Part shown: one piece after another, positions 21,010 through 31,880 of the stretch
How the letters are laid out: every line of letters starts with the position of its first letter
Numbering within the stretch: position 1 is the first letter of the stretch
Position numbers and translations under genes: made by a program
DNA from: Pyrenochaeta sp. MPI-SDFR-AT-0127
Lineage: Eukaryota > Ascomycota > Dothideomycetes > Pleosporales > Cucurbitariaceae
Direction: 5' to 3'
Assembly (NCBI GenBank): GCA_020747015.1
Contig: JAGTJM010000076.1
Location: 81,254 to 145,253 of the forward strand
DNA: 64,000 nucleotides
Notes under the pieces: generated by a model
What the model was told of the DNA's origin: nothing
The model's input: only the letters and a program-made list of their open reading frames with translations
The model's database searches: none

Positions 21010-22605
21010 ATGACTGCACACAATCGACGCTTCGAACGAGGAAGCATAGCTGCCGGGCTCAGTTCTGTCGGCCTACGCTCGCCATTGGCACTGCCACCTC
21101 TCATGGACAAATGCACTGACGGCATGCGGGGATTTTGCACATTTTTACGTCCAGAATCTTCATCGACAATATTCCACTGCTGCACAATGTCGCTCTACCG
21201 GTACATTATCCGCTCGCATTACAGGTTTCCTACATCATTGGACAGACGATTTCCTGGTGCACATCCTCTATGCGCATGTATAATGTCCCCATCTCAACAC
21301 TCTAGGCTTCCACAATTTCATCTTAACCATACTCCGTACATGCAAGCGATACAAGTTCAAGTGTACATACCTTTTGCTCGCAACTTACGCCATTGGCTCA
21401 TCGTTGATCCCACACCGCCACTACAGCCTCTAATCGCAGACGATTGTGATACTAAAGCCACCGTTTTCGATAGCAGGCTGGGCACGAAAACTCTGCTGGA
21501 GCACCAGACTACTCTCGCGAAGCATGTTCCTGCTGACTGGTCAGATCTATGGACAGCCGCACAACAGGAGATTTTAGATGCGCAGAATAATATTATACGG
21601 CTGCAGGAGGAGCTCAACCATGCCAAGAAGAGGAACCATGGCTTGGACAAAGAGCTCGGAGTTATGGCGCAGCGATGCGTGAATGAAATTGACAAACAGG
21701 TACAACACGAGAGCCGGGCAGCTAGCCTGCTAGTCGAAAAGTACGCCTTGCTGGGCGATAAAGAGAAGCTTCTCCGCGAAAAGAAGAAGCTCGCTGATGA
21801 CAACAGGAGGCTTATCCGCGAAAAAAAGGCATGCGAGGACATACTCCTGAGTAAAGAGGAAGATCACAAGTCTAGACTAGTCCTGCACAAGCAGGCGGCT
21901 GAGCGCTGTCTGGAGCATACTGTGATGGCAATAGAGAAGAGTCAATTTCAGCTGCATGGTGAACACACTCATCGGATCCAAGAACTCAAAGCACAAAACC
22001 AAGAGCTAAAGGCCCAACTCCAAGTCTTGGAAATCCAGCACCAGGAACTAAACACAAAGAATCACGGGCTTGAAGCAAAACACAGAGAGGTGGAATTGCT
22101 GCATGCTGAATTGAGAGCCCGGTATATTGCTTTGGATGGTACACACAAAGGACTGAAGGGTCATTACGAGGAGCTGGCGGCACGATATGATGATTTCCAT
22201 ACTTCCTCCGTCAATACCTCCACACACCTTGAGTACACCACATGCGAACACAATACTGCACGCGCACATAACACGCAACTTGTCGAAGAATCCTCAAATA
22301 TTCAGTCCATACTATCCAATAACGTGAGAACACAAAAAGACAACGCTGCAGCTCTCAAGGACTCGAAGGCAATCTCGTCGACGTCCGCAGAGAAGCTAAA
22401 TGTTGCGAGTTCAATCGCCCAGCCGCCGACAGTGAAGAAAAAGGAGTGTAGATTCATGATGCTTGGTGTCAGGTGCATGCCCAAGTTCCGACGGGCGGTA
22501 GTTCCAGCGGGTAAGGAGGAGAATGAGCAGAAACGTAAGCCAAGGAACGAGCAGACTAATGAGCAAAAACCCCGGCAGAGACAGGAAGAGTCAACTGAAA
22601 TGTGA
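21010..22605 (+). CDS. coiled-coil protein, unknown
   Basis: The open frame starts at ATG 20854, but I prefer ATG 21010 (MTAHNRRFERGS) because the first 52 residues are hydrophobic and leader-like. That gives 531 residues. The first 170 residues have no recognisable domain. From about 21570 to 22230 the sequence is strongly heptad-like (LQEELNHAKKRNHGLDKEL, then IQELKAQNQELKAQLQVLE), a long parallel coiled coil. The C-terminus is basic and Glu/Gln/Lys-rich. Coiled coils of this sort usually scaffold or tether; no enzymatic motif is visible. It lies upstream of the squalene synthase in the same direction. It may be an orphan or lineage-specific gene. Confidence 0.5.
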   Translation: MTAHNRRFERGSIAAGLSSVGLRSPLALPPLMDKCTDGMRGFCTFLRPESSSTIFHCCTMSLYRYIIRSHYRFPTSLDRRFPGAHPLCACIMSPSQHSRLPQFHLNHTPYMQAIQVQVYIPFARNLRHWLIVDPTPPLQPLIADDCDTKATVFDSRLGTKTLLEHQTTLAKHVPADWSDLWTAAQQEILDAQNNIIRLQEELNHAKKRNHGLDKELGVMAQRCVNEIDKQVQHESRAASLLVEKYALLGDKEKLLREKKKLADDNRRLIREKKACEDILLSKEEDHKSRLVLHKQAAERCLEHTVMAIEKSQFQLHGEHTHRIQELKAQNQELKAQLQVLEIQHQELNTKNHGLEAKHREVELLHAELRARYIALDGTHKGLKGHYEELAARYDDFHTSSVNTSTHLEYTTCEHNTARAHNTQLVEESSNIQSILSNNVRTQKDNAAALKDSKAISSTSAEKLNVASSIAQPPTVKKKECRFMMLGVRCMPKFRRAVVPAGKEENEQKRKPRNEQTNEQKPRQRQEESTEM

Positions 22606-23935
22606 ATGCATGGTTACAAGGCCTGTCATCGCATGCGTTGAATTCCGTACTACAGGTTGTAGGCCCTACATTTGCAAGTCGAATATGAATGGCGCAAGTT
22701 TGTGTCATTACAAAGGAAAGGGGATGGGAGTCGTCTCTAGCGTTGCAGGTTGGGTCTATAGGGAGTTATGTGGATTTAAGTTCAATGAGATCGAAGTTGC
22801 GATACTGTTGGCGTAATTCTGTGGTTCAGGGTAGAGGAGAGGTTTTTGTCTCAACGTGAATGTGGCCAGACTGGAATAGCTTGTCCTGTTCGCGACTCAC
22901 CATTCCCAATTGAACAAACTCAATGAGATCTGTGGGTCTTTATATAGCCCTTTCAGTAATTTTGCTCCTACATGCATACACTATCGCACTTCACAATTGT
23001 TAGTAGTTCAGATTATGTGTGATGTGGTGCGAAAGCCCTATCGAAGCGGTCAATTGCTTTGCAACGGAGGGACAAGGGGGGGGGTAAGATATCGACCTGG
23101 GGTATATAGTGATGACCTGGGAGTATAGCATCTGGTTTGGTTAGATGGTTCATTGAGACTCGGCCGGGAATCGAGCCAAATGAGTCAAGACCGCGACAGC
23201 TGTGCAATCATGAGTAATTGTAGCTGTCACTAGTGGACATTTTCATTAGCTTGTTAGTAGTTGTTGAAAATCATAACGTGGAAACGACTGCCGATGATAG
23301 TGAGAAACCAAAATTATGGTTTGGTAATCTAGATGATGCGCGAGTCAGCCTATCGACTGCGTGATGCAAGCCTAGTGAACAAACACAGCAGTTAGTCCAG
23401 TCAGTGTTCGAACGTGTATTAATTGGCAGCAACACATTTCAGAGGTAGCCTGGAGAAGAACTATCAGTCGGAGGACCATGTTAGCATGGTAACATAGTGA
23501 TGGTGAGAGTGATACGCGTACCTTTGAACTCTGTGTCAGATCAACTAGCGGTGAACAAGGATTGATGGTGCACGCAGGTAAGATTGCGATTACTTTTGAG
23601 ATGACGGCGAGAAATGTAACTCTTGTTAAGGGTGAGGGAGTGGGTTTGAACTGGCAGAGGCCGACTGGAGACGAATCGTTCGTATGGTACTCAAAAGTGC
23701 AGAAAGAACACAAAGATTTTATGATTGTAGTCAACACGTAGCACTGCCGTTTCGCACGCCCACTATCGTAATGCTAGGCTCCGGGTCGTCGGATTAGTGA
23801 ATGGGCCGTTCGCCGACGGCAGAGTGGTGCCCGACGGTGTCGAACAGACCCGATCCGTTGACCGAGCGCCACTATACCAGGACGTTGGATCTACATCACA
23901 CCGTACCTGTCTCGTTCAACACAGCCGCTACAAAA
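22606..23935. other. intergenic region upstream of squalene synthase
   Basis: About 1.3 kb without recognisable coding. The sequence 23801-23935 is an open in-frame extension of the squalene synthase frame, but it is unlike that family's N-terminus. I treat it as leader. Confidence 0.4.
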
Positions 23936-25339
23936 ATGTCCTCGATCTTAGGACCCTTTTACTACCTATTTCACATACAGGAGCTGCGGGCTATTGTTCA
24001 GTGGAAAACTTGGCGCAGACCTGTTCACGAACGACACAAGGCCGCCGAGTCACATGATGTCAAGGAATGCTTCCGCTTTCTCGCATTGACCTCGCGCTCT
24101 TTTGTTGCCGTCGTCCTGGAGCTACACCCTGAGCTGTTCATGCCAGTATGCATCTTCTATCTAATTCTCCGTGGCCTCGACACTATCGAGGACGACATGA
24201 CTATCAGCATTGGCAACAAGGAAGTTCTATTACGCAACTTCCATACCCACATTGACGATGAGAGCTGGACTTATAATGGCAACGGCCCAGATGAGAAAGA
24301 TAAGGAGCTACTTGTCAAATTCGGCTGCGTGACTCGAGAGTTCAACAAGATCAAGGACGAATACAAGACCGTAATCAAAGATATTACTAAGCGTATGGGC
24401 AATGGCATGGCCGACTACGTCACAGACGCAGAGGTGAGAACAACGAAAGACTACGAGCTGTACTGCCACCACGTTGCGGGACTCGTCGGCGAGGGATTGA
24501 CACGGCTTTTGATAAAAGCAAATTTCGCAGACCCGAAGCTGCTAGAAGAACCAAAATTAATGGAGTCAATGGGCCAGCTCCTACAGCAAACCAACATAAT
24601 CAGGGACGTTCACGAGGATCACAAAGAGAAGCGATACTTCTGGCCTAAAGAGGTATGGGGAAAGTATACCGACGATTTCGCCAAGCTTTTCCTGCGACAA
24701 CACCGTCAGAAGGCACTACAATGCAGCAGTGAGATGGTACTCATAGCGTTGACGAGGGTGGAAGATTGTCTCATATACATGGCACGCGTTTACGACCAGT
24801 CAGTCTTCAACTTCGTCGCCATACCGCAGTCCATGGCAATTGCCACGCTCGAGCTCTGCTTTCAGAACCCAGCAATCTTCGAACGAAACATAAAGATTTC
24901 AAAAGGAGCAGCCTGCCAGCTCATGCTCGAGTCAACAAAGGACATGCAAAGTCTTTGCGCAGCGTTCATGCGATACTCGAAGAGAATCCAGGAAAAGAAC
25001 CGCCCCGGCGATCCTCTTTTCCATGGCATCAATAGTGCCTGTGACAAGATTGAGCGTTTTGCCGTGACTCTATTCCCCAACCTCAATGACACATATGATG
25101 GGAAGGATCCAATGTACCTGATAATTGTCATGCTCATGACGCTTGGCGCTGTCATGGCTGTGGTGGTAAAATGTGCCCTTCACCTTGAAGACTTCAAGCT
25201 AACAGATATGATAGTTGGCGAAACGTTAGATATGCGCTGCATGCGTTATTCATGGCCACTTCAATCATGGCCTGGACGAGATGGTTTCTCTCAATCTATG
25301 TCCTCCAGAGTGGCAATTGGAAGCATATTGACTTTGTAG
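23936..25339 (+). CDS. squalene synthase-like (farnesyl-diphosphate farnesyltransferase), divergent
   Basis: Squalene synthase joins two farnesyl diphosphates head-to-head at the ER membrane, the first committed step to sterols. ATG 23936 (MSSILGPFYYLFHIQELRAI) matches the family's start; 467 residues is usual. Both Asp-rich motifs are present: RGLDTIEDDM (Asp82-Asp87) and RDVHEDHKEKRYFWP (Asp224, Asp228). The catalytic Tyr is kept (Tyr176 in LYCHHVAGLVG), 48 residues before Asp224 as in animal enzymes. Normally conserved neighbours differ: CHY is CHH, GIGL is GEGL and the DYxED core is DVHED. A hydrophobic segment near residues 393-417 (MYLIIVMLMTLGAVMAVVV) fits the membrane anchor. No intron is evident. 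The last 35-40 residues look unlike the family, and another frame there encodes a second hydrophobic segment. It may be a duplicated copy rather than the housekeeping ERG9. Confidence 0.85.
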   Translation: MSSILGPFYYLFHIQELRAIVQWKTWRRPVHERHKAAESHDVKECFRFLALTSRSFVAVVLELHPELFMPVCIFYLILRGLDTIEDDMTISIGNKEVLLRNFHTHIDDESWTYNGNGPDEKDKELLVKFGCVTREFNKIKDEYKTVIKDITKRMGNGMADYVTDAEVRTTKDYELYCHHVAGLVGEGLTRLLIKANFADPKLLEEPKLMESMGQLLQQTNIIRDVHEDHKEKRYFWPKEVWGKYTDDFAKLFLRQHRQKALQCSSEMVLIALTRVEDCLIYMARVYDQSVFNFVAIPQSMAIATLELCFQNPAIFERNIKISKGAACQLMLESTKDMQSLCAAFMRYSKRIQEKNRPGDPLFHGINSACDKIERFAVTLFPNLNDTYDGKDPMYLIIVMLMTLGAVMAVVVKCALHLEDFKLTDMIVGETLDMRCMRYSWPLQSWPGRDGFSQSMSSRVAIGSILTL

Positions 25340-25858
25340 GGAGACTTTAGCCAAAGTTTTTCATGGTATAGTACACTAGTAGGCCGCTACGTTGAGCGAA
25401 ATATACTGCAGAGCCGACCATACCCTTATGTATAGTTAGTAGGTGCATGACGAGATTCGTATTTCTCTGCTCTAAAAACATTGAAAATATCTAATGTACC
25501 TTGATCAAGTGATGACTGATATGCTTCACGTGTGGATAGTTGTATTTTCAGCGTAATACAAGTTGTGCTATCGTGGGTAAAGTTTTACTGTGATGGTATT
25601 TACCAAATTCAGATACTTACAAGCATGCAGCTGTCGCGGTTGGACAAAGCAAACGACCGTAACGCAGGTGAACTGTGATCAAACTCAACTATCGGACATC
25701 TTTTCATACTTTCACACTGCTAGCAGATAATAGCTTTTCTAAAAGGAAAATATCTTGGAGGTGGATGACAAGAATACTAGAGCACCACTAGTAGACAATA
25801 TCTGTGATGGGGAAGCTGTAAAATCTCCAAATCTCCTTCAAGTTGCAAATGGACAATG
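25340..25858. other. convergent spacer, nothing recognised
   Basis: 519 bp lie between the 3' ends of the squalene synthase and the minus-strand coiled-coil gene. No gene, RNA or repeat is seen. Confidence 0.4.
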
Positions 25859-27043
25859 CTATACGCCACTATGTCTTGTAGTACTTTCATGCTCATCCAA
25901 TGCGCCTCTCAAACGTTCGAGACACTCCCCCATCATTTCGAACGTAGCTAAATTGAGTGTTCTTGTGCACCTGCATAGATCGAAAGCGATTGACTGGAGA
26001 TTGTCGAGCCGACGCTTGACCTTGATATAGGTCTGGCGAATATTATCTTCTTTTTGCTTGTCTTCAGCTGATACCAGGGTCGAAGAGAGAGTATCAGGAA
26101 CAAGAGGTTCATCTTTTGGTGATGCCACGGCTTGAGTTGTCTGTCCTCTGGGTCCTTCTACTAACTGCTCATTTTCCTTTTGTGCACCATCTACTCGCGC
26201 CTCGCCCTCATTTGATGGCGCAAATGCTTCGACTCTTGGCTCGTCAACTTTTCGTTCTAGCTGTGAGTTCTCCTTGAGTACGCCCTCTTGCTGTTCATTA
26301 GCCTCGTTAACTTGCCCTGACCCCGCTTCCAGCTTCTCGATTTCTCTGGCTAAATGTGCTTTCTCTTTGTTCATATTTTCAAATCGTAGATTTGCCTCCT
26401 GAGACGATGCTAACGCTTTGGCTTTCAATCGTTCAATCTCTTGCACTAGATGTTCGTTTTCGGATTTTAGTTTCTCGATTTGGGTATGGCCATCCCGAGA
26501 TACAGCGTCCACTCTGGCTTCCATCTTATCAATGCCCTTTGTTAACACGATGTTATCTTGCTGTAACTGGTCGAACTGCAGATTAGCGTCTTTCATTTTC
26601 GACAAGTGCTCTTCGGTCATCCTGCCAAAGAGTACTGCTTGCTCGTTTTCGAAGGTGATAAGCCGGTCTTCCAGCTTCCTGTAGCGCGCCTCAGAGGCTG
26701 CTAACCTTGCTACCATATCATCACACTCATTCGTCCCATTATTATAGTCGTCAATATCATGCTTGCGTTTTCGACTGGCATATTCCCTCCCCATTGCAGT
26801 ATTGAACTGCTCCATGCCGACGTCCTTAATAGTCAAGCCCACGATTGGTAGCATGTATCGTTTTTTCGTTGCCGGTACCCCTAGCCTTGCCTGTTGCTGT
26901 GGTGCCTCTTTGATGTATTGGTTCCTCTCTCCAGAGCCACCTGATGATTCGATCTTAGGTGCACCGATTCCTGAGATATCGCTATACGCTTGTTCACGAT
27001 CGATGAGCAGCTTCTTAAAAAGATCTTTGTCCATGATGTTCAT
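25859..27043 (-). CDS. coiled-coil protein, probably nuclear, unknown
   Basis: A single open frame of 394 residues from ATG 27043 (MNIMDKDLFKKLLIDREQAY). Residues 85-95 hold a basic nuclear-localisation-like patch (ASRKRKHD). From about residue 108 to 250 there is a long heptad-patterned helix (ENEHLVQEIERLKAKALAS and similar). A Glu/Gln-rich linker follows, then a C-terminal helical part with two cysteines (FDLCRCTRTLNLATF). I recognise no named domain. It faces the squalene synthase tail-to-tail. It resembles the upstream coiled-coil protein only in being coiled-coil; I see no real sequence match between them. Confidence 0.6.
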   Translation of the reverse strand: MNIMDKDLFKKLLIDREQAYSDISGIGAPKIESSGGSGERNQYIKEAPQQQARLGVPATKKRYMLPIVGLTIKDVGMEQFNTAMGREYASRKRKHDIDDYNNGTNECDDMVARLAASEARYRKLEDRLITFENEQAVLFGRMTEEHLSKMKDANLQFDQLQQDNIVLTKGIDKMEARVDAVSRDGHTQIEKLKSENEHLVQEIERLKAKALASSQEANLRFENMNKEKAHLAREIEKLEAGSGQVNEANEQQEGVLKENSQLERKVDEPRVEAFAPSNEGEARVDGAQKENEQLVEGPRGQTTQAVASPKDEPLVPDTLSSTLVSAEDKQKEDNIRQTYIKVKRRLDNLQSIAFDLCRCTRTLNLATFEMMGECLERLRGALDEHESTTRHSGV

Positions 27044-29444
27044 CTTGAATTGCTGATTGGTTCAGTTTGTGGACACGGACCCCGTATATGGCGTGGGTGA
27101 GAGGAGAACTCCAAGCAATGATCAGTGAGCTTTAAACCCGAATCCAGACTGTGACGTAGTGGAAGAAATCTCACTTTCATGCATGTAGTATAAAACATCA
27201 TCAAGGTAAGAGAAAGATGGGAGTTGAAAGACGTGAAATTTCCTTACGGCCCAACAAATTACTGTTTGGTGAGTGATCATAAATTGTGTAGGAAGATTAT
27301 TGTTTGCTTGTGCGACGAGCTAGCTGAAGGGTGAGACTCGAGGTAGGCGTCTGAGTAGCATGATGATAGCAAGCTTGATGGTGATGGTGATGATCGTCAA
27401 TATGAAAGTGATAGTGGAACTCACCTTAGCAGTGTGATGTTGATGATACGACTTTGACGGCCTCAGATGCTAATACTATGAACATTCAGCCAATAAGTAG
27501 CTCAGGTTCCGCTTTTTACATCAATCTTAGAAGATTGCTAGCTTGTGCAGAGCATGATATAGTGTTATTCAGTTGCTCTCCTCCATGCCTTGCACTGCTT
27601 ATATCTCGAAGGAATGGCAGGTGGAGTGCGTAATCCCGGCTAGGAACACATCCTGTGAGAAGGGTGCATAGATGGTTCGGTTAGTGGAAGAACATGATGT
27701 AATTGTTAAAGGCTTTAATATTGTCGGAATTACGCCGTAGGGAGGCTTATGATCATGATATACTTTCAACCAATGCCCTGATGATTTTTTAAGGTAATTG
27801 GGCTTGTCATAACTTCATCTGGAGCGATTAACAAGATACTTGGGAGACGAAGAAGTCGCGCGTGCGCAACAGTCTGCATCATTCATGAGATGCCCGTGCA
27901 TTCCATGCTCATGAAGCTCGCCGCTAATCGAACGTTGCCAGCCCATTTTTGTAAATACTTTCGTACTGCCTAACAGCACCACCGGTGCCAAAACAAGTAC
28001 TAAACTGTCACAAATTATACCCATCCTGTCCTCTGCGGAATGACTCACATGCTCGGAACAACAACGCATTACCGAGTCAAGTTTTACCATCATCCCGTGC
28101 AAGTTGAGCATTGAGGAATAGGATTCAGCGCAGAGTCGTTATGAATGAGACAATACGCGCATATATTAGCGACTTGAATGATCAGCCAACAGAACTTCGT
28201 GTGTGTATAAGGAAGAGTCTACATAACATCATGGGGTCAAAGAGTGACAGCGATGCATTGATGCAGATACATTTGGTCTCATAAATGGCAGGTTTATCTC
28301 CTAATGTTCTAAAGGTACATGACTTGGTAGCGCTACATTCCGTTTCACTGTCGCTCTCCGCAAGTAGGGCTCTGGATACTATTGCACCAAAATTGTCTGA
28401 TGTGAGGTGTTGTCATTGCCCCAATACTAGACTAGGATGCAATAGAGGTCATGATGGTGCCGGTTCCTCTTTTCTTTGGTTAGTCTGTCACAAGGCCTTT
28501 TTCATGGTTTGATTTTAGTTTCTACAGTAGATGTGCTTACTGAAAGTTGAGCATCTTCGGTATTGGCATATTTCCGTCATTGATCCCGCTGTCGTAACCG
28601 AAAACTCTGCAAGCGCACACAGAGTTGGATTTAGTCTATCGAAAGTTCAATGATTCTGAATAATCTGTCGCCCTCAATATCATGGCCTCATTCGTATCGC
28701 CAGTGCTTCAATTTTGATTCTATCATGAATTGTTTAAAAGGTCTGAGATGATGAGGTATAAGATTGCCTTGTGGTTTAGCACACGGAATTGCGGTGTGAA
28801 TGAATGCATTGACGCATTGAGAGCAGCAGTGCTATGCATCTCTCAGTCCAAGTCGCATTACTGTACTAACATGACTCATTTTGGCCTCACATTGCGGGTA
28901 GTGTGTAATCTAATGAGTGCTTCAAAGGGTCAGAGAAGAAGAAGAAGCTGGTAATGTAAGCCACTTTTTCTGAAACATGAACCGTGTAGCATTAACCAGG
29001 ATTCAAGTAAAACTGTGCACGCACCTGATTTTGTTATGAATTCTCTGTTTTCATAGAAATTGTATAAGAAGCTAGGTACAAGACGGGGCTAGCAATGCAA
29101 CATACAATGGCTTGTGCACCATTTGGGCTGCCATGAACCTTGGCCCCAGAAGCCCAAACGAAAATCCTATATACTCCAATCCCGTGTGTACACGCAAACC
29201 ATGATGTGAAAGGTATAAAAAGAAATCAAAGGGCAGGTCATTCTCATTCATAGTGGTCTACGAAAGGTAAGGATAAGTAAGAAGCGGTACGAAATAGCCC
29301 TGATTTTGGAATCAAGTGGTCCGCCGAAGCCACGCACGCTACTCAATGTAGAAGCAAGGGATAAGAGCAGACAAATGGTATATCTTTGGTGCCATGATTG
29401 AAGCAAAAAGGAACAAGGAAATGTGTGGAGTGGTTGACGGGCCC
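27044..29444. other. 2.4-kb stretch without a recognised gene
   Basis: AT-leaning DNA with short frames only. A weak ATG/GTG-triplet-rich patch occurs near 27361-27440 (TGATGGTGATGGTGATGAT). Nothing I can call a gene, RNA or element. Confidence 0.4.
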
Positions 29445-30695
29445 TCATTTCTTCATGGGTCCGGGGGGTTTCTTTATCGGGCCTTTGCGAAGGACAATGG
29501 GCTCATCTTTGGCAGCTACAGCGTCTTCCTCGGCTCGATCGAGCCGGCGACGTAGAAACTCCATTTCGGAGCGTAGGTGCTCCGACTCTGATTCGACGGA
29601 TGCCAGTCGGGCTTTGACGTCGGTCAGTTCGTTTTTGAGCTGCTCGCCCTCGTCGTGGTGGGTTTGCTGTTCGTGGGCCATGCGTTGTCGCAGGTCGGCG
29701 TTTTCGTTCTTGAGGTGCTGGATGCGGTCGGACAGGGCCCTGTTGACGCGCTCGGGCGCTGGACTCCTTGGACTCGTGCTCGACTCGTGGCTCAGCAGCT
29801 TGGGGATGTGGATCTGCTCACTGAGGGTGCGGCGGGGGTGTTTTCGTGAGTAGCCTGGGGTTTTGTCGATGAATTCTCGCTTCATGGTCACATCATCGGT
29901 GGCTGAGCGCTTGAACTGAGGCGGCGGCTCAGCGCCGTATCGAGACATGGAGGCTGGCCAAAAAGTTAGTATTGTTTTCCAATGTTTAATTTTTTTTTGG
30001 TTTTTTATTTCCCCCCATTGCCATTGGTAACAAAAGCGCATACTTATGGTAGAGGAGCGCTTCGGCCGAACTGAGACATCGTCCGACTGCAGGGTAGACG
30101 TGGTGCCAGAGGAGCGGCGGGAGGGAGGCTCGACTGGGCGTTCTCCTCGGTTGGCAATCCAGAAACATGCATCTCTGAAGTTCCTGGTGAACATGGTCGG
30201 GGCAGACTTTGTCCGCAGCAGCTCTTGCACGTGACCGGCAGCCAGGAAGTAGTAGAGGATCAGCGAGGAGACGCGATGGATGGCTTCTGAGCCGCCCGTG
30301 TCTTCGCCCACGTCGCAGAAGGGGGCGTGGAAGGCGACGGTGCTCGTCGAGTTGACGGGGTGCAGCTCGTCGCGGCCGCCACGGACGGCGGCGATGCGAT
30401 AGAAGCTGACCTCGGCGTCGTCCATGTGGACGTGGGCGGCCACGCAGTCGGTGGGCTCGTCGTCGACATTGGAGCCTGGGGAGTAGCCGCCGATGACGAG
30501 GAGCTGCTTGTGGGCCGATCGGCCCAGGGATCGCCAGGTCGACCTGCTGATGACGAAGCTGGACTCGTCAAACTCGATCCACTGCATTTTGGCGGGCCGC
30601 GGCAGGGCACGAAAGGGCACGGCAAAGGCCTGGCGCGCCCATGATTGCACGTTTGCCGTGGTTAGTGGTGAGCGCGCCTCGTTGAACTCGGCCAT
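29445..30695 (-). CDS. unknown protein with C-terminal coiled coil
   Basis: Two exons, 30695-30044 and 29953-29445, are split by a 90-nt intron (GTATGC donor, ACTAAC branch, GGCCAG acceptor). The intron is a multiple of three, so the frame also reads through it. From ATG 30695 (MAEFNEARSPLTTANVQSW) the spliced product has 386 residues. In-frame sequence upstream (RIQLVNWPWQPVPVA) looks genuinely coding, and a CAG acceptor lies before it near 30790, so another 5' exon is likely. The N-terminal 200 residues (WIEFDESSFVISRSTW, QLLVIGGYSPGS) look globular but are not recognised. Residues from about 300 form a coiled coil (LSDRIQHLKNENADLRQRM). The tail is basic and Pro-rich (GPIKKPPGPMKK). Codon third positions are much more GC-rich than in neighbouring genes. 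Confidence 0.6.
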   Translation of the reverse strand: MAEFNEARSPLTTANVQSWARQAFAVPFRALPRPAKMQWIEFDESSFVISRSTWRSLGRSAHKQLLVIGGYSPGSNVDDEPTDCVAAHVHMDDAEVSFYRIAAVRGGRDELHPVNSTSTVAFHAPFCDVGEDTGGSEAIHRVSSLILYYFLAAGHVQELLRTKSAPTMFTRNFRDACFWIANRGERPVEPPSRRSSGTTSTLQSDDVSVRPKRSSTISMRFCYQWQWGEIKNQKKIKHWKTILTFWPASMSRYGAEPPPQFKRSATDDVTMKREFIDKTPGYSRKHPRRTLSEQIHIPKLLSHESSTSPRSPAPERVNRALSDRIQHLKNENADLRQRMAHEQQTHHDEGEQLKNELTDVKARLASVESESEHLRSEMEFLRRRLDRAEEDAVAAKDEPIVLRKGPIKKPPGPMKK

Positions 30696-31880
30696 GGCCA
30701 CAGGCACAGGCTGCCAGGGCCAATTGACGAGCTGGATGCGAGTGAGTCGGCGCGAATCAATGGCACCCGCATCCAAGGCCTCTGCAGTCACGGGATCTGG
30801 GGGGGGCCGTGGCGTGGTTGTGGCGTGGCGAGGCGAGGCGAGGCGAGGCGAGACGAAGGGCAGCAAGGGCAGCACGGGGAGGGCGAGTTAGAGGGGATGC
30901 AGCCAGCGTGTCATGGCTGAAGCGCAATGGTTTCTCGGGCAGTGCGTTGCAGTGCAGTCGAGGAGTCGAGGAGTCGAGGCGAGCACTGCACGCGTCGATG
31001 GGACCGTCGTGACTCCGGCGCGTGAAGTTTCTCGGCGCGTGCGGCCTCGATGCGCCCGAGGCCCGCTCGTGACCAATGGCCGGCGACGTCGACCAGCTCG
31101 CCCCAACAAGGGAATCTGTCTGCGTCTCCTCCTGTGCTGCTTGTAGCCGGCAAAATTTCCTTTGTCTCTGCTCTCGCCGTCGCCGTACTTGCTGCCGCCC
31201 AGTTATCCCACGTGACGTCATGCCGCGGCACGTGCTTCTTTGTTCTGTGCCGTGGATGTCGAGGCAGTCGCTTCGAACGGCGTCCATGTTCTTTCCCGTG
31301 CCCTAAATACTGGTCCACTTGCTGTTCTTGATACTGCTACGCCCCTGGTTTCCTATCCAAAGTCAGTCTTGTGCTGTGGAGATTCAAGGTGCCCTCATAC
31401 CATGGCGACTGTGCTATCCGTCGTCACACTCACGCGCGCTTCTACCACGGCCAACACGTCTGCACGTGTCATTGGCGCACAAGAAGCGCCAATGTCTCCA
31501 ACTACATGCGAACGTGGCTAATAATATCGTAGCCTCATCACCGGCGAAGCGTGGGAGCCAGCCACAGCCATCAAGCAACAATGCTAGTCCCAAAACGGAC
31601 TAACTCCCCGCAGAGCCGCTCCCAGTAACCCATGGCCGCCGGACCTTCTCCGCCCCAATTGTCTTCAAGATGATTAATTCAGAGCTTGACACGCGCCAAA
31701 TTACCAGTACTTTCTCTTGGGCCGTGTCTACCTTGCACAAGTTGCCAAAATTGCCCTCATGTACAACACCATATTACCTATCAACGACTGGCGCGTCTTC
31801 ATCCCTAGTAAATAATCTGTCACATCTTCATCCTCCCTCCTAGTACCATTGAGACACTGAAGCCCAAATTAAAAGGATTC
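30696..31880. other. GC-rich upstream region with overlapping chance ORFs
   Basis: Many overlapping open frames occur on both strands because the sequence is GC-rich and repetitive. None shows a domain, so I treat them as non-coding. The region probably holds the 5' UTR, a possible first exon and the promoter of the coiled-coil gene to its left. Purine-rich pentamers and GAGTCGAG repeats (about 30957-30985) are present. Confidence 0.35.
30827..30851 (+). repeat. GGCGA pentanucleotide microsatellite (5 copies)
   Basis: Five perfect tandem copies of GGCGA, followed by a degenerate copy (GACGA). It lies just upstream of the likely first coding exon of the minus-strand unknown gene. Confidence 0.8.

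Noticed and set aside
23797..23935. N-terminal extension of the squalene synthase frame
   Set aside because: The extra 45 residues are Arg/Thr/Ser-rich and unlike the family; MSSILGPFYYLFH at 23936 matches the expected start.
26356..27056. Plus-strand ORFs opposite the coiled-coil gene
   Set aside because: They mirror the Glu/Lys-rich codons of the minus-strand coiled coil, giving Ser/Leu/Phe-rich shadows.
30757..31318. Several overlapping ORFs on both strands in the GC-rich region
   Set aside because: GC-rich sequence lacks stop codons by composition; the frames contradict one another and none has a domain. Part may be a 5' exon of the minus-strand gene, but I cannot define it.
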